Origin: Gammaproteobacteria bacterium
GTDB lineage: Bacteria > Pseudomonadota > Gammaproteobacteria > Competibacterales > Competibacteraceae
Assembly (NCBI GenBank): GCA_020047885.1
Contig: JAIFNF010000175.1
Coordinates: forward strand, 1-5,477
Direction of reading: 5' to 3'
DNA length: 5,477 nucleotides
Made by a program: the position numbers and the translations under genes. This document shows, piece after piece, positions 5,282 through 5,477 of this stretch. Under the pieces are notes generated by a model that saw only the letters and a program-made list of their open reading frames with translations, was not told where the DNA came from and did not search any database. How positions within the stretch are numbered: the first letter of the stretch is position 1; every line of letters starts with the position of its first letter.

Positions 5282-5477
5282 TCTGGGCGACCAGCCAGAA
5301 TTATGAACGGATCATCAGTACCCTCGAAAAGATGGATGTCAGCCCCCGGCAGGTGCTGATTGAGGCGACCTTTGTTGAGGTTTCCTTGTCCGGCCAGTTG
5401 CAGTATGGCGTGCAATGGTTTTTCAACAATGATGTCGGCGGCGACCGCCAGGGCAATGCCTCGCTGGGACTTTCCAA
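5161..5477 (+). CDS. gspD: Secretin GspD: continuation in the -1 frame (3' partial)
   Basis: This frame (open from 5056, meaningful from about 5161) runs off the window end. After a Gly-rich lead-in (PGGSGIGSIGSGGPSAG) it encodes the second half of N3 (MEEVRIIADPDNNSLLIWAT, then SQNYERIISTLEKMDVSPRQ). The start of the secretin beta-barrel domain follows: VLIEATFVEVSLSGQLQYGV and then QWFF, close to the family pattern VLIEAxIxEVxL...YGVQW. It is clearly the same gene as the segment at 3815. It has no ribosome site of its own that I can see, and its first ATG (5233) falls in mid-domain, so it is not an independent gene. Restoring one base near 5162-5177 joins the two parts into a single continuous secretin. 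The rest of the barrel lies outside the window. Confidence 0.85.

Noticed and set aside
5233..5477. Separate gene starting at ATG 5233
   Set aside because: It begins inside the N3 domain, without a signal peptide or ribosome site, and is simply the rest of gspD.

Overview
The window is a slice of a type II secretion system (T2SS) operon, with every gene on the + strand. Gene order is gspJ (5' end missing) - gspK - gspL - gspM - gspN (GspC-like) - gspD (3' end missing). This J-K-L-M-N-D order, with the secretin last, matches the xps cluster of Xanthomonas (xpsE-F-G-H-I-J-K-L-M-N-D). It differs from the gspC-D-E...-O order of Klebsiella/Vibrio-type systems. High GC, Shine-Dalgarno sites and the Xps-like subunits point to a Gammaproteobacterium or close relative. 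I cannot name the genus from this window.

Layout: 1-519 is the C-terminal part of the minor pseudopilin GspJ. 519-1409 is the large tip pseudopilin GspK. 1433-2530 is the inner-membrane platform protein GspL, with a PilM/PilN-like layout. 2530-3123 is GspM (subtype b). 3124-3813 is a short bitopic GspC-like/XpsN-like protein with a proline-rich tail. 3815 to the window end is the secretin GspD, made as a predicted lipoprotein. The genes are packed tightly: two TGATG stop/start overlaps, one 0-bp and one 1-bp junction, and one 23-bp gap before gspL. No stretch over 300 bases lacks a gene, and I saw no terminator, tRNA, CRISPR or mobile element. The promoter must lie upstream of the window.

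How the genes work together: GspJ and GspK belong to the tip of the periplasmic pseudopilus. GspL and GspM form the inner-membrane platform that couples the ATPase GspE to pseudopilus assembly. The GspN/C-like protein would bridge this platform to the periplasmic N-domains of the secretin. GspD forms the outer-membrane channel.

Most notable is gspD. Its frame is broken inside a long Gly/Ser/Thr-rich segment that interrupts the N3 domain. The first frame stops at 5281, while clear secretin sequence resumes in the -1 frame from about 5161 to the window end. One missing base near 5162-5177, most simply a lost G in a G-run, explains this. It may be a sequencing error, a real mutation or, less likely, a switch. 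I see no evidence of an undescribed system; this is a recognisable Xps-type T2SS with some unusual low-complexity segments.
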